DNA of 13,656 nt from an uncultured Oscillibacter sp. (GCA_947245315.1 CAMXNV010000033.1:1-13656), one strand, 5' to 3'. Shown: positions 1-6,087, counted from the first letter of the stretch. Made by a program: numbers and translations. The notes: generated by a model from the sequence alone, not told the origin.

Positions 1-2
1 GA

Positions 3-21
3 GGGAGGGCTTGGCCCTCCC
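3..21 (-). terminator. Probable terminator hairpin after the 41-residue ORF
   Basis: An 8-bp perfect GC-rich stem (GGGAGGGC pairing with GCCCTCCC) closes a 3-base loop, directly after the stop codon of the small minus-strand ORF. The window ends before any U-tract on the minus strand can be seen. On the plus strand the stem is followed by CTTTTC, so it could also stop plus-strand reading into this region. Confidence 0.45.
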
Positions 22-25
22 CTTT

Positions 26-151
26 TCAAAGTATTAAAGGCGTTGTGTCTTCCTCACGGCAGGAATCATAAATCTTCCTGGTATGAATGCAAACCGCCTC
101 GCGGATGCCTCTGAGGTCCTCCACGGGACCGGGCATGACTTTCTCAGGCAT
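26..151 (-). CDS. 41-residue ORF, probable truncated clostridial protein
   Basis: The ORF starts at ATG 151 with an ideal AGGAGG seven bases upstream and ends at TGA 26-28. It encodes 41 residues. Its middle reads IREAVCIHTRKIYDSC, which resembles from memory the N-terminus of longer uncharacterised clostridial proteins that continue with a CRDKDC-like stretch. Here the frame continues CREEDTTPLIL and stops, so it may be the N-terminal stub of a longer gene or a degenerate copy. It lies downstream of the GNAT gene on the same strand, separated by 87 bases that hold a hairpin but no convincing promoter, so it is probably read from the DUF3048 promoter. A hairpin follows it. The perfect ribosome site argues that it is translated. 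The function is unknown and the family resemblance is recollection only. Confidence 0.5.
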   Translation of the reverse strand: MPEKVMPGPVEDLRGIREAVCIHTRKIYDSCREEDTTPLIL

Positions 152-179
152 TGCAATACCTCCTAATAAGTAGCTGGCG

Positions 180-195
180 AAGGACCGAAGTCCTT
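180..195 (-). other. Intergenic hairpin with UUCG tetraloop
   Basis: On the minus strand AAGGAC-TTCG-GTCCTT forms a 6-bp stem closed by a C(UUCG)G tetraloop, an unusually stable RNA loop type. It lies between the GNAT stop and the ribosome site of the 41-residue ORF. It has no U-tract, so it is more likely an mRNA-stabilising or processing hairpin than a classical terminator. Confidence 0.5.
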
Positions 196-238
196 TCAAT
201 TCAGTGTATGCGCCGCCGCTCAGGAGGTGAAAGAGGCG

Positions 239-757
239 CTACTCCGCCTCCTCCCGCAAAATCGAATACACGCAGTAGGAGTGTACCCGCCCGTTCTTAT
301 AAACGCCGTTCCGCATGGTTCCCTCACAGGTGAACCCCGCCTTTTCCAGCACCCGCCGGGAGCCCTGGTTGTCCGCAAAGGGCTCCGCGTAGATGCGCAG
401 CAGGTCAAAGCGTCCAAAGGCCTCCCGGCAGATCTGCCTCACCGCCTCCGTCATGACGCCCTGCCCCCAGTACTCCTCCGCCAGCCAGTAGCCCAGCTCG
501 GCGGACTTCTCATAGACGTCCTCCTGGAGAAAGACGCCGATGCTCCCGACGGCCCTGCCCTCTATGACAATGGCCCGGGAGAGCTGCCGCGCCTCGCTTT
601 TCGCGATGCAGTCGTTCACAAACCAGGCCCCGTCCTCCGGGGTGTAGGGGCTGGGAAAGGCATTCCGCAGGTTCGCCGCGACCTTGGGATTGTCGGCCGC
701 CTTGGCGATGGGACCCGCGTCCTCCTCCCGCCAGGGCCGCAAAAGAAAGGATGTCAT
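239..757 (-). CDS. GNAT family N-acetyltransferase (RimJ/RimL-like)
   Basis: This 172-residue protein has the full single-domain GNAT fold of the RimJ/RimL (Acetyltransf_3) type, which moves an acetyl group from acetyl-CoA to an amine on a protein terminus or small molecule. Visible landmarks are the N-terminal LRPWREEDA strand (residues about 6-14), ELGYWLAEEYWGQGVMTEA (about 88-106) holding the acetyl-CoA-binding QGVMTEA loop, and the C-terminal NQGSRRVLEKAGFTCEGTMR (about 132-151), typical of this subgroup. The start ATG has AAGGAGG four bases upstream. The TAA stop of the DUF3048 gene overlaps this ribosome site (TAAGGAGG), leaving only 9 bases between the genes, so translation is probably coupled and the two share one transcript. 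The substrate cannot be told from sequence; a ribosomal protein terminus is possible but unproven. Confidence 0.9.
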   Translation of the reverse strand: MTSFLLRPWREEDAGPIAKAADNPKVAANLRNAFPSPYTPEDGAWFVNDCIAKSEARQLSRAIVIEGRAVGSIGVFLQEDVYEKSAELGYWLAEEYWGQGVMTEAVRQICREAFGRFDLLRIYAEPFADNQGSRRVLEKAGFTCEGTMRNGVYKNGRVHSYCVYSILREEAE

Positions 758-766
758 AGCGCCTCC

Positions 767-1852
767 TTATTCATACTCCACCGTTCCGCTCTTCTGGTTC
801 AGGATGCACACATAGCTGTTCCCCTGCCCCAGGGCCAGGGAGCGGCCATCCTCCAGGGTATAGGCGAAGGGACTGTTCCGGTCCTTCCGGCTCCACCGGA
901 TAGGGACGGTCTTGCCGCCGCAGAAGAAGAGGCCCTCTCCCTCCCCGGTGGTGTTGACCCGGAGGCGGCCCACGTCGTCCAGCACGGCCATGCCGGTTTT
1001 CAGCACCAGCACATTCACCGCGCTCACTTGGTCCCCGGTGCTGCCGTCCACGTGCTCCTTGCCGTACTGGCCCACCAGGTAGCGGCCCGAGGCGGCGTCG
1101 TAGTCAAAGGTCCCGGTCTTATAGCTGGAGAACCGGACCTGGACATGCTCCGCCGTCTCGCCTCCCGCCGGGGTTCCGTCCTCCGCAAAGGCCTGGAGGG
1201 AGCTCCAGCCGTCGGCGTGGGAGGTGGGGAATTTCTCCAGGTCCAGGTAGCCCTGGATTTTCTCGCCGGAGGTAATCAGGCTGTGCTCATAGCCGTTGTT
1301 CTTCCGCCGGTCCGGGTCCCGCCAGAAGATTTTTGCGTCCTCCCCGCCCCGGACGCCGTCCATGTGGTCCACCTTCCAGCTCCGCAGGTTGGCGTAGGCC
1401 TCCTGGCTGCCTCCGGCGTGGACGTACACCGCGTCGTGGCCCAGGGCCAGCTCCACAAAGTAGGGCCGGGCGGACCGGACGCTGCCCAGCACCTCAATGC
1501 CCTCCACCGTCTGGTACAGGGCCAGCATCCGGGTGATGCCCCCCTCCACCGGCACCTCATAAATCACGTCCGCCAGGGAGACGCCCAGCTGGGGCTGGGC
1601 GGCCTTGAGGTTGTTCAGCATAATGGCCACCGGCCTCCGGTCCTCGTACTCCGGCTCCATGGGCAGGCCCGTCAGGGGATTGGTCCCCGCGGGGACGTAG
1701 GGCTCCGGTTCCGGCTCCGGCTCGGGAGGCGGAAGGGGCTCCGTTTTCTCCTCCGGCTCCGGTTCCGCCGGAGGGGGCTCCTTCCCCCCGCAGCCCGCTA
1801 GGGCCAGGATGCAGAGAACCGCCAATACAAACGCAAGCGCTCTTCGTTTCAT
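767..1852 (-). CDS. DUF3048 (YerB-like) lipoprotein
   Basis: This is a 361-residue lipoprotein of the DUF3048/YerB family, whose biochemical role is unknown. A basic start (MKRRALAFV) and hydrophobic segment lead to the lipobox LALAGC, with Cys21 as the lipid attachment site, so it should sit on the outer face of the membrane. A Pro/Glu-rich linker (about residues 25-50) precedes the conserved domain, which begins around NPLTGLP and includes RPVAIMLNN, ADVIYE, GGITRMLALYQ and SVRSARPYF. The C-terminal half carries the second DUF3048 module, ending in GQGNSYVCILN. ATG 1852 was chosen because the longer frame adds 21 residues ahead of a normal signal peptide and would overlap the promoter. It is the first gene of a minus-strand unit with the GNAT gene, transcribed away from rpsT. 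Confidence 0.9.
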   Translation of the reverse strand: MKRRALAFVLAVLCILALAGCGGKEPPPAEPEPEEKTEPLPPPEPEPEPEPYVPAGTNPLTGLPMEPEYEDRRPVAIMLNNLKAAQPQLGVSLADVIYEVPVEGGITRMLALYQTVEGIEVLGSVRSARPYFVELALGHDAVYVHAGGSQEAYANLRSWKVDHMDGVRGGEDAKIFWRDPDRRKNNGYEHSLITSGEKIQGYLDLEKFPTSHADGWSSLQAFAEDGTPAGGETAEHVQVRFSSYKTGTFDYDAASGRYLVGQYGKEHVDGSTGDQVSAVNVLVLKTGMAVLDDVGRLRVNTTGEGEGLFFCGGKTVPIRWSRKDRNSPFAYTLEDGRSLALGQGNSYVCILNQKSGTVEYE

Positions 1853-1886
1853 CACGCCGCCGCCTTTCTTCTCTAAAACTGTCCCT

Positions 1887-1915
1887 ATGATACCAACCCA
1901 GGCGGAAGCCGTCAA
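1887..1915 (-). promoter_or_regulatory. Sigma-A promoter of the DUF3048-GNAT unit
   Basis: On the minus strand TTGACG (1910-1915) and TATCAT (1887-1892) are separated by exactly 17 bases. This is close to the sigma-A consensus and leaves a leader of about 30 bases before ATG 1852. It diverges from the rpsT promoter about 50 bp away. There is no other gene in 1853-2058. Confidence 0.75.
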
Positions 1916-1965
1916 GGTACTTTTCGCCCTTTTTCGACAAAGCTAAAAAATATGAAAAAAAAACC

Positions 1966-1994
1966 TTGCTTTTTGGAGCTTTCCCTGTTAAAAT
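1966..1994 (+). promoter_or_regulatory. rpsT promoter (extended -10)
   Basis: TTGCTT (1966-1971) and TAAAAT (1989-1994) are spaced by 17 bases, and a TG precedes the -10 by one base (TGTTAAAAT), giving an extended -10 element. An A-rich stretch at 1944-1963 lies just upstream and may act as an UP element, as expected for a ribosomal protein gene. The transcript would start near 2001. Confidence 0.75.
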
Positions 1995-2005
1995 ATAGGT
2001 CTGTA

Positions 2006-2026
2006 CGGAAGGAGTTTTCCTGTCCG
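2006..2026 (+). promoter_or_regulatory. Leader hairpin in the rpsT 5' UTR
   Basis: CGGAAGGA (2006-2013) pairs with TCCT-G-TCCG (2018-2026) across a GTTT loop, with one bulged G. It lies at the very 5' end of the predicted rpsT transcript, before the ribosome site at 2045-2050. It may protect the 5' end or take part in S20 feedback; neither is shown by the sequence. Confidence 0.4.
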
Positions 2027-2058
2027 CATGAACGCAACGGCTAAAGGAGGTGTTTGGT

Positions 2059-2322
2059 TTGCCGAATATCAAGTCTGCCAAGAAGCGCGTCCTCATCGGA
2101 AAAGCGCGGAATGCCCGCAACAAGGCCACAAAATCCGATCTGAAAACTGCGATCAAAAAATTTGAGGCCGCCGCGGCGGAGGGCAATCGCACCGATGCCG
2201 ATGGCTCTTACAGGGTTGCGGTGAAAAAAGTCGATCAGGCTGTGGCAAAGGGGGTTCTTCACAAGAACGCGGCCGCTCACAAAAAGAGCGCCATGACCCT
2301 GAAGCTCAACCGGCTCGGCTGA
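2059..2322 (+). CDS. rpsT: 30S ribosomal protein S20
   Basis: This 87-residue, highly basic protein is S20, which binds 16S rRNA early in assembly of the small subunit. It has the family N-terminus MPNIKSAKKRV, the helical RNARNKATKSDLKTAIKKFE segment, and the C-terminal GVLHKNAAAHKKSAMTLKLN signature. The start is TTG at 2059, read as Met. AGGAGG at 2045-2050 lies eight bases before it, and PNIKSAKKR must follow the initiator. A GTG at 2050 would overlap the ribosome site and add three residues foreign to the family. UUG is also the start codon of E. coli rpsT, where it takes part in translational autocontrol, so the rare start here may be functional. The gene has its own promoter upstream and a terminator 60 bases downstream. 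Confidence 0.97.
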   Translation: MPNIKSAKKRVLIGKARNARNKATKSDLKTAIKKFEAAAAEGNRTDADGSYRVAVKKVDQAVAKGVLHKNAAAHKKSAMTLKLNRLG

Positions 2323-2382
2323 TCCCCCACATATTCCCGGCGCATTGACGCTTCCGTGTGAACGCCCGGAGGCCGTCAGGCC

Positions 2383-2416
2383 AAAAGGGCATCCTTCCGG
2401 ATGTCCTTTTTGTTTT
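2383..2416 (+). terminator. Rho-independent terminator after rpsT
   Basis: AAAAGGGCATCC (2383-2394) pairs with GGATGTCCTTTT (2399-2410) over a TTCC loop. That is 12 bp with one G-T pair, followed by T-GTTTT. It ends only about 25 bases before tatD. No promoter was found between it and tatD, so tatD may depend partly on read-through. Confidence 0.85.
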
Positions 2417-2441
2417 GCCCTGACTCATGAAGGAGGTTCCC

Positions 2442-3233
2442 ATGCCCATCTTTGACACCCACGCCCATTACGACTCCGGCGGCTTCAACGCCGACCGGGA
2501 CCAGGTCCTTGCCGCTCTCCCCGCCGCCGGCGTGGGGCTGGTGGTCAACCCCGGCTGTGAGCTGGAGAGCTCCCGGGCGGCGGTCTCCCTGGCGGAGCGC
2601 TATCCCTTCCTCTACGCCGCCGCGGGCATCCACCCCTCCGACTGCGCCGGAACCGGCGAGGCGGAGCTTTCCGCCCTCCGGGCCCTGTGCGGCCACGAGA
2701 AGGTGGTGGCCGTGGGAGAGATCGGCCTAGACTACTATTGGAAGGACAATCCCCCGAGGGACTTCCAGCAGCAGGTTTTCCGGCGGCAGATCGAGCTGGC
2801 CATCGAATTGGACCTGCCCGTCATCGTCCACGACCGGGAGGCCCACGGGGACTCCCTGGCCATCGTTCTGAACTACCCGGAGCTCCGGGGGGTGTTCCAC
2901 TGCTTCTCCGGCAGTCCCGAGATGGCGGAGGCCCTTTTAAAGCGGGGCTGGTACCTGGGCTTCGACGGGCCCATCACCTACAAGAACGCCCAGAAGGCCC
3001 CCGAGGTGGTGGCCGTCACGCCTCTGGACCGCATCGTGGTGGAGACGGATTCCCCCTATCTCTCCCCGGTGCCCTTCCGGGGGAAGCGGAACGACAGCCG
3101 GAACCTGCCCTATATCATAGAGAAGCTGGCGGAGTGGAAGGGTGTCACACCGGAGGAGATGACCCAAATCACCTGGCAAAACGGCCTCCACCTCTTCCCC
3201 CTACTTTTCTCGAGAGACTGTAACGACACTTGA
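2442..3233 (+). CDS. tatD: TatD family metal-dependent hydrolase (DNase)
   Basis: This 263-residue TIM-barrel protein of the amidohydrolase superfamily is a metal-dependent nuclease of the TatD/YcfH type. Metal and catalytic residues are all present: DTHAH (His7, His9), GEIGLDYYW (Glu93), VIVHDREAH (His130), GVFHCFSG (His153) and VETDSPYLSP (Asp203), followed by the family motif PFRGKRNDS. The start ATG 2442 has AGGAGG five bases upstream; an ATG 15 bases earlier overlaps that site. Oddity: the last ten codons (254-263, LLFSRDCNDT) lie inside the 109-bp repeat that starts at 3200. TatD proteins normally end soon after the N-x-x-x-LF helix seen here at NGLHLF, so the native stop was probably replaced by repeat sequence. 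The catalytic core is untouched. A TatD-linked radical SAM gene lies 2 kb downstream on the same strand. Confidence 0.93.
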   Translation: MPIFDTHAHYDSGGFNADRDQVLAALPAAGVGLVVNPGCELESSRAAVSLAERYPFLYAAAGIHPSDCAGTGEAELSALRALCGHEKVVAVGEIGLDYYWKDNPPRDFQQQVFRRQIELAIELDLPVIVHDREAHGDSLAIVLNYPELRGVFHCFSGSPEMAEALLKRGWYLGFDGPITYKNAQKAPEVVAVTPLDRIVVETDSPYLSPVPFRGKRNDSRNLPYIIEKLAEWKGVTPEEMTQITWQNGLHLFPLLFSRDCNDT

Positions 3234-3308
3234 TTTTGCGTAGCAAAATCTTAGTGGAGTACGTCCCCGAAGGGGAAAAGCAGGCAAAAGAGCTTTAGCT
3301 CGCTCTGG
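3200..3308 (+). repeat. Left copy of 109-bp inverted repeat
   Basis: This segment matches the reverse complement of 6714-6822 at 108 of 109 positions; the difference is C at 3281 against T. It holds nested palindromes: CCTACTTTTC at 3200-3209 against GAAAAGCAGG at 3275-3284, GATTTTGC-GTA-GCAAAATC at 3232-3250 with flanking CACT/AGTG pairing, and CCCC-GAA-GGGG at 3265-3275. Weaker, gap-free similarity between the two copies runs on to about 3342, including an identical GCGACGGC. It overlaps the end of tatD. The 139 bases between tatD and the next gene hold only this repeat and its tail; I see no clear promoter there. Confidence 0.95.
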
Positions 3309-3372
3309 GAGTCTGGCAATGCACCAGGCCGAAGCGACGGCAACGGAAGATTTGCTTGGAGGGTACAAGAAT

Positions 3373-4278
3373 ATGGTAAAGAAGTTTCTTCCCGCTTTGC
3401 TGGCGCTGGTGCTTTTGGCGGGCTGCGCCTCCCCTACCCCGGCGGAGCCGGAGCCCTTGCCGGAGGAGCCTCCGGCGGAAAAGGAAACGATCTCCCTGCC
3501 GGAGCCCCGGCGGCTGGAGCCTATCTCCGCCCCCGCCATCGTGACGGAGGGGCGGAAACCGGCGGAGGACTACGATTTGCCGCCCCTTCCCCGGGACACG
3601 GACTGGAGAACCTACCGAAATAACGCGGAGCGCTGGGTCACCGACGGCCCAAGCATCGCCGTCCTGGCGGAAGACCGGGAGGCGGACGCAGTTCTTTACG
3701 GTCTGCCCCTGTACGCCGACGCCTCCCAGGAAACCGCCCTCATCCGCTGGGGAGACAGCCTGGCGGAGTTCGACTGGGCGCTCTTTCCCGGTCCCAGCAT
3801 GACCCTCCCTCAAATAGAGAGTCTGAATACCGGCCTCGGAGTGGAGAAGCTGGCCGTGATCTGTCAGGTGGGCTCCGGCACGGGGGTTTCCGTTGCGGAG
3901 CTGCATATCCTGGAAAAGGGCCCGGACGGAACCCTGACGGCTTACACTTTCCCTGAAAGCCTCTGGCAGGAGCAGCTTCCCGCCCTGTTCGGTGCCGCCG
4001 AGCTTGACGGCAGGACCTTCGCCATGCTGGGCTATGAGCTGGTGGAGTTCGATCATGCGCATGAGGGCCCGGAGCTGGACCTGACAACGGCTTCCTCCGG
4101 CATGATCGCATCTTTCTCCCTGGAGGACTGGGGTGGCCTCCGATTCCGGGGGACTTTCTGTCTGAGCCCGCCGGACAGTGCGATGCCCTGCTATGTGGCG
4201 AAGACCTCCGCCCAAATCGTCTACGAAGACGGCGTGTTCTCCCTGCAAGATTTTCACCTTTACAGCTATGACCAATAG
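3373..4278 (+). CDS. Uncharacterised lipoprotein, first of a tandem pair
   Basis: I do not recognise a named family for this 301-residue protein. It has a clear lipoprotein signal (MVKKFLPALLALVLLAGC, Cys18 as lipid site) and a Pro/Glu-rich linker, then a globular domain with ALIRWGDSLAEF, GSGTGVSVAELHILEKGPDG and GLRFRG. The next gene has the same motifs in the same order, so the two are tandem duplicates. The GTGTGVS..ELH stretch resembles extracytoplasmic lipoproteins of clostridia, in which a D-rich FG-GAP-like strand precedes it. In this copy the D-rich part has degenerated to SLNTGLGVEKLAV, while its neighbour keeps DLDDDWEDELI. ATG 3373 is favoured by GGAGGG nine bases upstream and by the signal peptide; a longer frame from 3319 would run in from repeat-derived sequence. 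It is 11 bases from the next gene and co-transcribed with it. Confidence 0.85.
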   Translation: MVKKFLPALLALVLLAGCASPTPAEPEPLPEEPPAEKETISLPEPRRLEPISAPAIVTEGRKPAEDYDLPPLPRDTDWRTYRNNAERWVTDGPSIAVLAEDREADAVLYGLPLYADASQETALIRWGDSLAEFDWALFPGPSMTLPQIESLNTGLGVEKLAVICQVGSGTGVSVAELHILEKGPDGTLTAYTFPESLWQEQLPALFGAAELDGRTFAMLGYELVEFDHAHEGPELDLTTASSGMIASFSLEDWGGLRFRGTFCLSPPDSAMPCYVAKTSAQIVYEDGVFSLQDFHLYSYDQ

Positions 4279-4289
4279 GGAGATTTTCC

Positions 4290-5159
4290 ATGAAAAAACG
4301 AATGCTTTCCCTGCTTCTCCTGCTGGTTCTGACCGGCTGCGCCTCCCCCGCCCCGGCGGAGCCGGATACCCTGCCCGAGGAGCCTCCGGCGGTCTCTGAG
4401 ACCGGCTCTCTTCCCCCGCTGACCCCGCTGGCGGAGCTCACCACCCCCGCTGAGATCACGGAGGGCCGGGCTCCGGCGGAGGAATATCATCTGCCTCGCA
4501 TCTCGCCCCTGGGCCCTTTCTCGGGCGACGATTTCCCGGTGCTGGCGGCGGAGCTGCCGGAGGCGGACGCCGCTTTCTACGGCCTCCAGTGGGACAAGGC
4601 CCTCATCCGCTGGGGAGACAGTCTGGCGGAGTTCAACTGGCCCTGGCTGACGCCCCAGCAGATTCTCCCCCGGCTCTACTGCTTCGATCTGGACGACGAC
4701 TGGGAGGACGAGCTGATCGCCGTCTGCCACCCCGGCACCGGCACCGGGGTTTCCTACGACGAGCTGCACGTCCTGGAGAAGAACCCCGACGGGACCCTGA
4801 CGGACTGCGCCCTTCCCTGGGAGTTTTTCAGAGAGGACCTGAGCGAAGCCATGTCCGTGGAGACGGTCTACGGGCGGACCTATTCCATCCTGGGCGCCGA
4901 GCTGACGGACATCACGGAGCTTTTGCAGGAGCAGGAGGAAGGGGACCCGGCGCACATCGAAGGGTTCCGCTTCGGGGACATCGTCAGTTTTGAGGTCATC
5001 CCGGAGCCCCTCTTTTACGGGGAGAGCCTCCGCTTCCGCGGGTCCGCCTGGCTGGACGGCGAAGGCTTCCATCCCACGCTCTCCTACGCGGCGGAGGTAA
5101 GCGCGTCGGTCCGCTATCAGGACGGCGTGTTCACCCTGACCCAAATCCATCTGAGCTAA
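4290..5159 (+). CDS. Uncharacterised lipoprotein, second of a tandem pair
   Basis: This 289-residue lipoprotein is a paralogue of the preceding gene, with a signal peptide ending in the lipobox VLTGC (Cys17) and a Pro/Glu linker. It shares TEGRAPAEEYHLP, ALIRWGDSLAEF, GTGTGVSYDELHVLEKNPDG, SLRFRG and a YQDGVFTL end strand with it. A 36-base stretch around ALIRWGDSLAEF is identical between the genes except for one base (3736-3771 and 4599-4634), so the duplication is fairly recent or under gene conversion. This copy keeps an acidic CFDLDDDWEDELI loop just before the GTGTGVS strand, which may bind calcium; that is inference. GGGAG lies about seven bases before the ATG. It is followed 22 bases later by the radical SAM gene on the same strand. 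The function is unknown; an envelope-anchored binding or sensing role is likely. Confidence 0.85.
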   Translation: MKKRMLSLLLLLVLTGCASPAPAEPDTLPEEPPAVSETGSLPPLTPLAELTTPAEITEGRAPAEEYHLPRISPLGPFSGDDFPVLAAELPEADAAFYGLQWDKALIRWGDSLAEFNWPWLTPQQILPRLYCFDLDDDWEDELIAVCHPGTGTGVSYDELHVLEKNPDGTLTDCALPWEFFREDLSEAMSVETVYGRTYSILGAELTDITELLQEQEEGDPAHIEGFRFGDIVSFEVIPEPLFYGESLRFRGSAWLDGEGFHPTLSYAAEVSASVRYQDGVFTLTQIHLS

Positions 5160-5181
5160 CGACAAATAAGGAGCGATATCC

Positions 5182-5802
5182 ATGGAAAAAGGCTTTACCA
5201 TCACCTATGAGTACGGGGAAAACCTGTACGTCAATGTGACGAACCGCTGCAACTTCAACTGTGAATTCTGCCTCCGGCACAACGGCCACGGCGGGAGCAT
5301 CTACACCCATAACCTGTGGCTTACGCGGGAGCCCACCCGGGAGGAAATCCTGGCGGACATCGAGAACCGGGACCTCTCCCGGTACAAGCAGCTGGTCTTC
5401 TGCGGCTTCGGGGAGCCCAGCTATCGCATTGAGGACATCTGCTGGGTCATTGACCAGCTGAAGGCCAAGGGCAAAAAGCCCTTCACCCGCATGGATACCA
5501 ACGGCACCGGGAGCCTGATTCACGGCCGGGATATCGCGCCGGAGTTCGCGGGCCGCTTCGACATGGTGTCCATCTCCCTGAACACGGACACGGCGGAGAA
5601 GTACGAGGGGCTGTGCCACCCAGTTCAGCCGGGGGCCTACGAGGCTATGAAGTCCTTTGCCAAGGAGCTGCGGCAGTACGTGCCCACCGTCATGATGACA
5701 GTGGTGGACACGATTCCCAAGGAGGAGATTGAGAATTGCCGGAGAATCTGCGAGGAGGAGATCGGCGCGGTTTACCGGGTCCGGGAATATATTGAGGATT
5801 AG
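5182..5802 (+). CDS. TatD-linked radical SAM protein
   Basis: This 206-residue protein is a compact radical SAM enzyme. The cluster-binding motif CNFNCEFC gives Cys23, Cys27 and Cys30 (C-x3-C-x2-C), the ligands of a 4Fe-4S cluster that cleaves S-adenosylmethionine. The SAM-contacting motif is GFGEPS at residues 75-80, and VSISLNTDT (about 132-140) is the following core strand. The short length, NLYVNVTNRCNFNCEFCLR opening and RMDTNGTG segment match the small family named for its linkage to, or fusion with, TatD hydrolases. Supporting this, tatD lies upstream on the same strand, though here a repeat and two lipoprotein genes separate them. No extra C-terminal cluster (SPASM) domain is present. 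The start has AAGGAG eight bases upstream. The substrate of the family is not known to me. Confidence 0.88.
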   Translation: MEKGFTITYEYGENLYVNVTNRCNFNCEFCLRHNGHGGSIYTHNLWLTREPTREEILADIENRDLSRYKQLVFCGFGEPSYRIEDICWVIDQLKAKGKKPFTRMDTNGTGSLIHGRDIAPEFAGRFDMVSISLNTDTAEKYEGLCHPVQPGAYEAMKSFAKELRQYVPTVMMTVVDTIPKEEIENCRRICEEEIGAVYRVREYIED

Positions 5803-5814
5803 GCAACAAAAAAG

Positions 5815-5830
5815 GGTCCTGCGCAGGACC
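5815..5830. other. Perfect 16-bp palindrome between radical SAM gene and glsB-like gene
   Basis: GGTCCTGCGCAGGACC is its own reverse complement. On the plus strand it is preceded by A6 and runs into the glsB ribosome site. On the minus strand it is followed by CTTTTTTG, the form of an intrinsic terminator that would stop antisense transcription into the radical SAM gene. It could also be a protein-binding site. Confidence 0.5.
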
Positions 5831-5846
5831 AGGAAAGGAGTACGGC

Positions 5847-6086
5847 ATGTTTCATTTAATCGGTTCCCTGATTATGGGAGCGCTGGTAGGCTGGCTGGCC
5901 GGGCTGCTGATGGATTCCGAGGGCAGTCTGCTCCGCAACATCATCATCGGGATCGTAGGCTCCGCCGTAGGGGGCGCGGTGTTCGGCCTGTTCGGCCTCC
6001 ACGCCCACGGCTGGATCGGCGGCCTGATCGTCAATGTAGTAGGCGCGTGCCTGTTCATCTGGGTAGGCCGGGCGCTGTTTCGCTGA
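5847..6086 (+). CDS. GlsB/YeaQ/YmgE family small membrane protein
   Basis: This 79-residue, very hydrophobic protein belongs to the transglycosylase-associated protein family (GlsB/YeaQ/YmgE). It shows three transmembrane stretches: about residues 3-21 (LIGSLIMGALVGWLAGLLM), 29-50 (RNIIIGIVGSAVGGAVFGLFGL) and 55-77 (GWIGGLIVNVVGACLFIWVG). The glycine-rich GIVGSAVGG and GGLIVNVVGA motifs are typical. Family members are inner-membrane proteins often induced by general stress; the transglycosylase name has little biochemical support. The start has AAAGGAG six bases upstream. The gene follows the radical SAM gene by 44 bases with no promoter seen between, so it is probably the last gene of that unit and ends at the shared bidirectional terminator. 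Confidence 0.9.
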   Translation: MFHLIGSLIMGALVGWLAGLLMDSEGSLLRNIIIGIVGSAVGGAVFGLFGLHAHGWIGGLIVNVVGACLFIWVGRALFR

Positions 6087-6087
6087 G

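Noticed and set aside
227..1801. Long plus-strand open frame of 524 codons opposite the DUF3048 and GNAT genes
   Set aside because: It is the antisense shadow of two well-supported minus-strand genes in GC-rich DNA. Its product is low-complexity with no recognisable domain.
2028..2060. Possible leader peptide starting at ATG 2028 and overlapping the rpsT start in another frame
   Set aside because: It has no ribosome site and its frame runs deep into rpsT, so it looks accidental.
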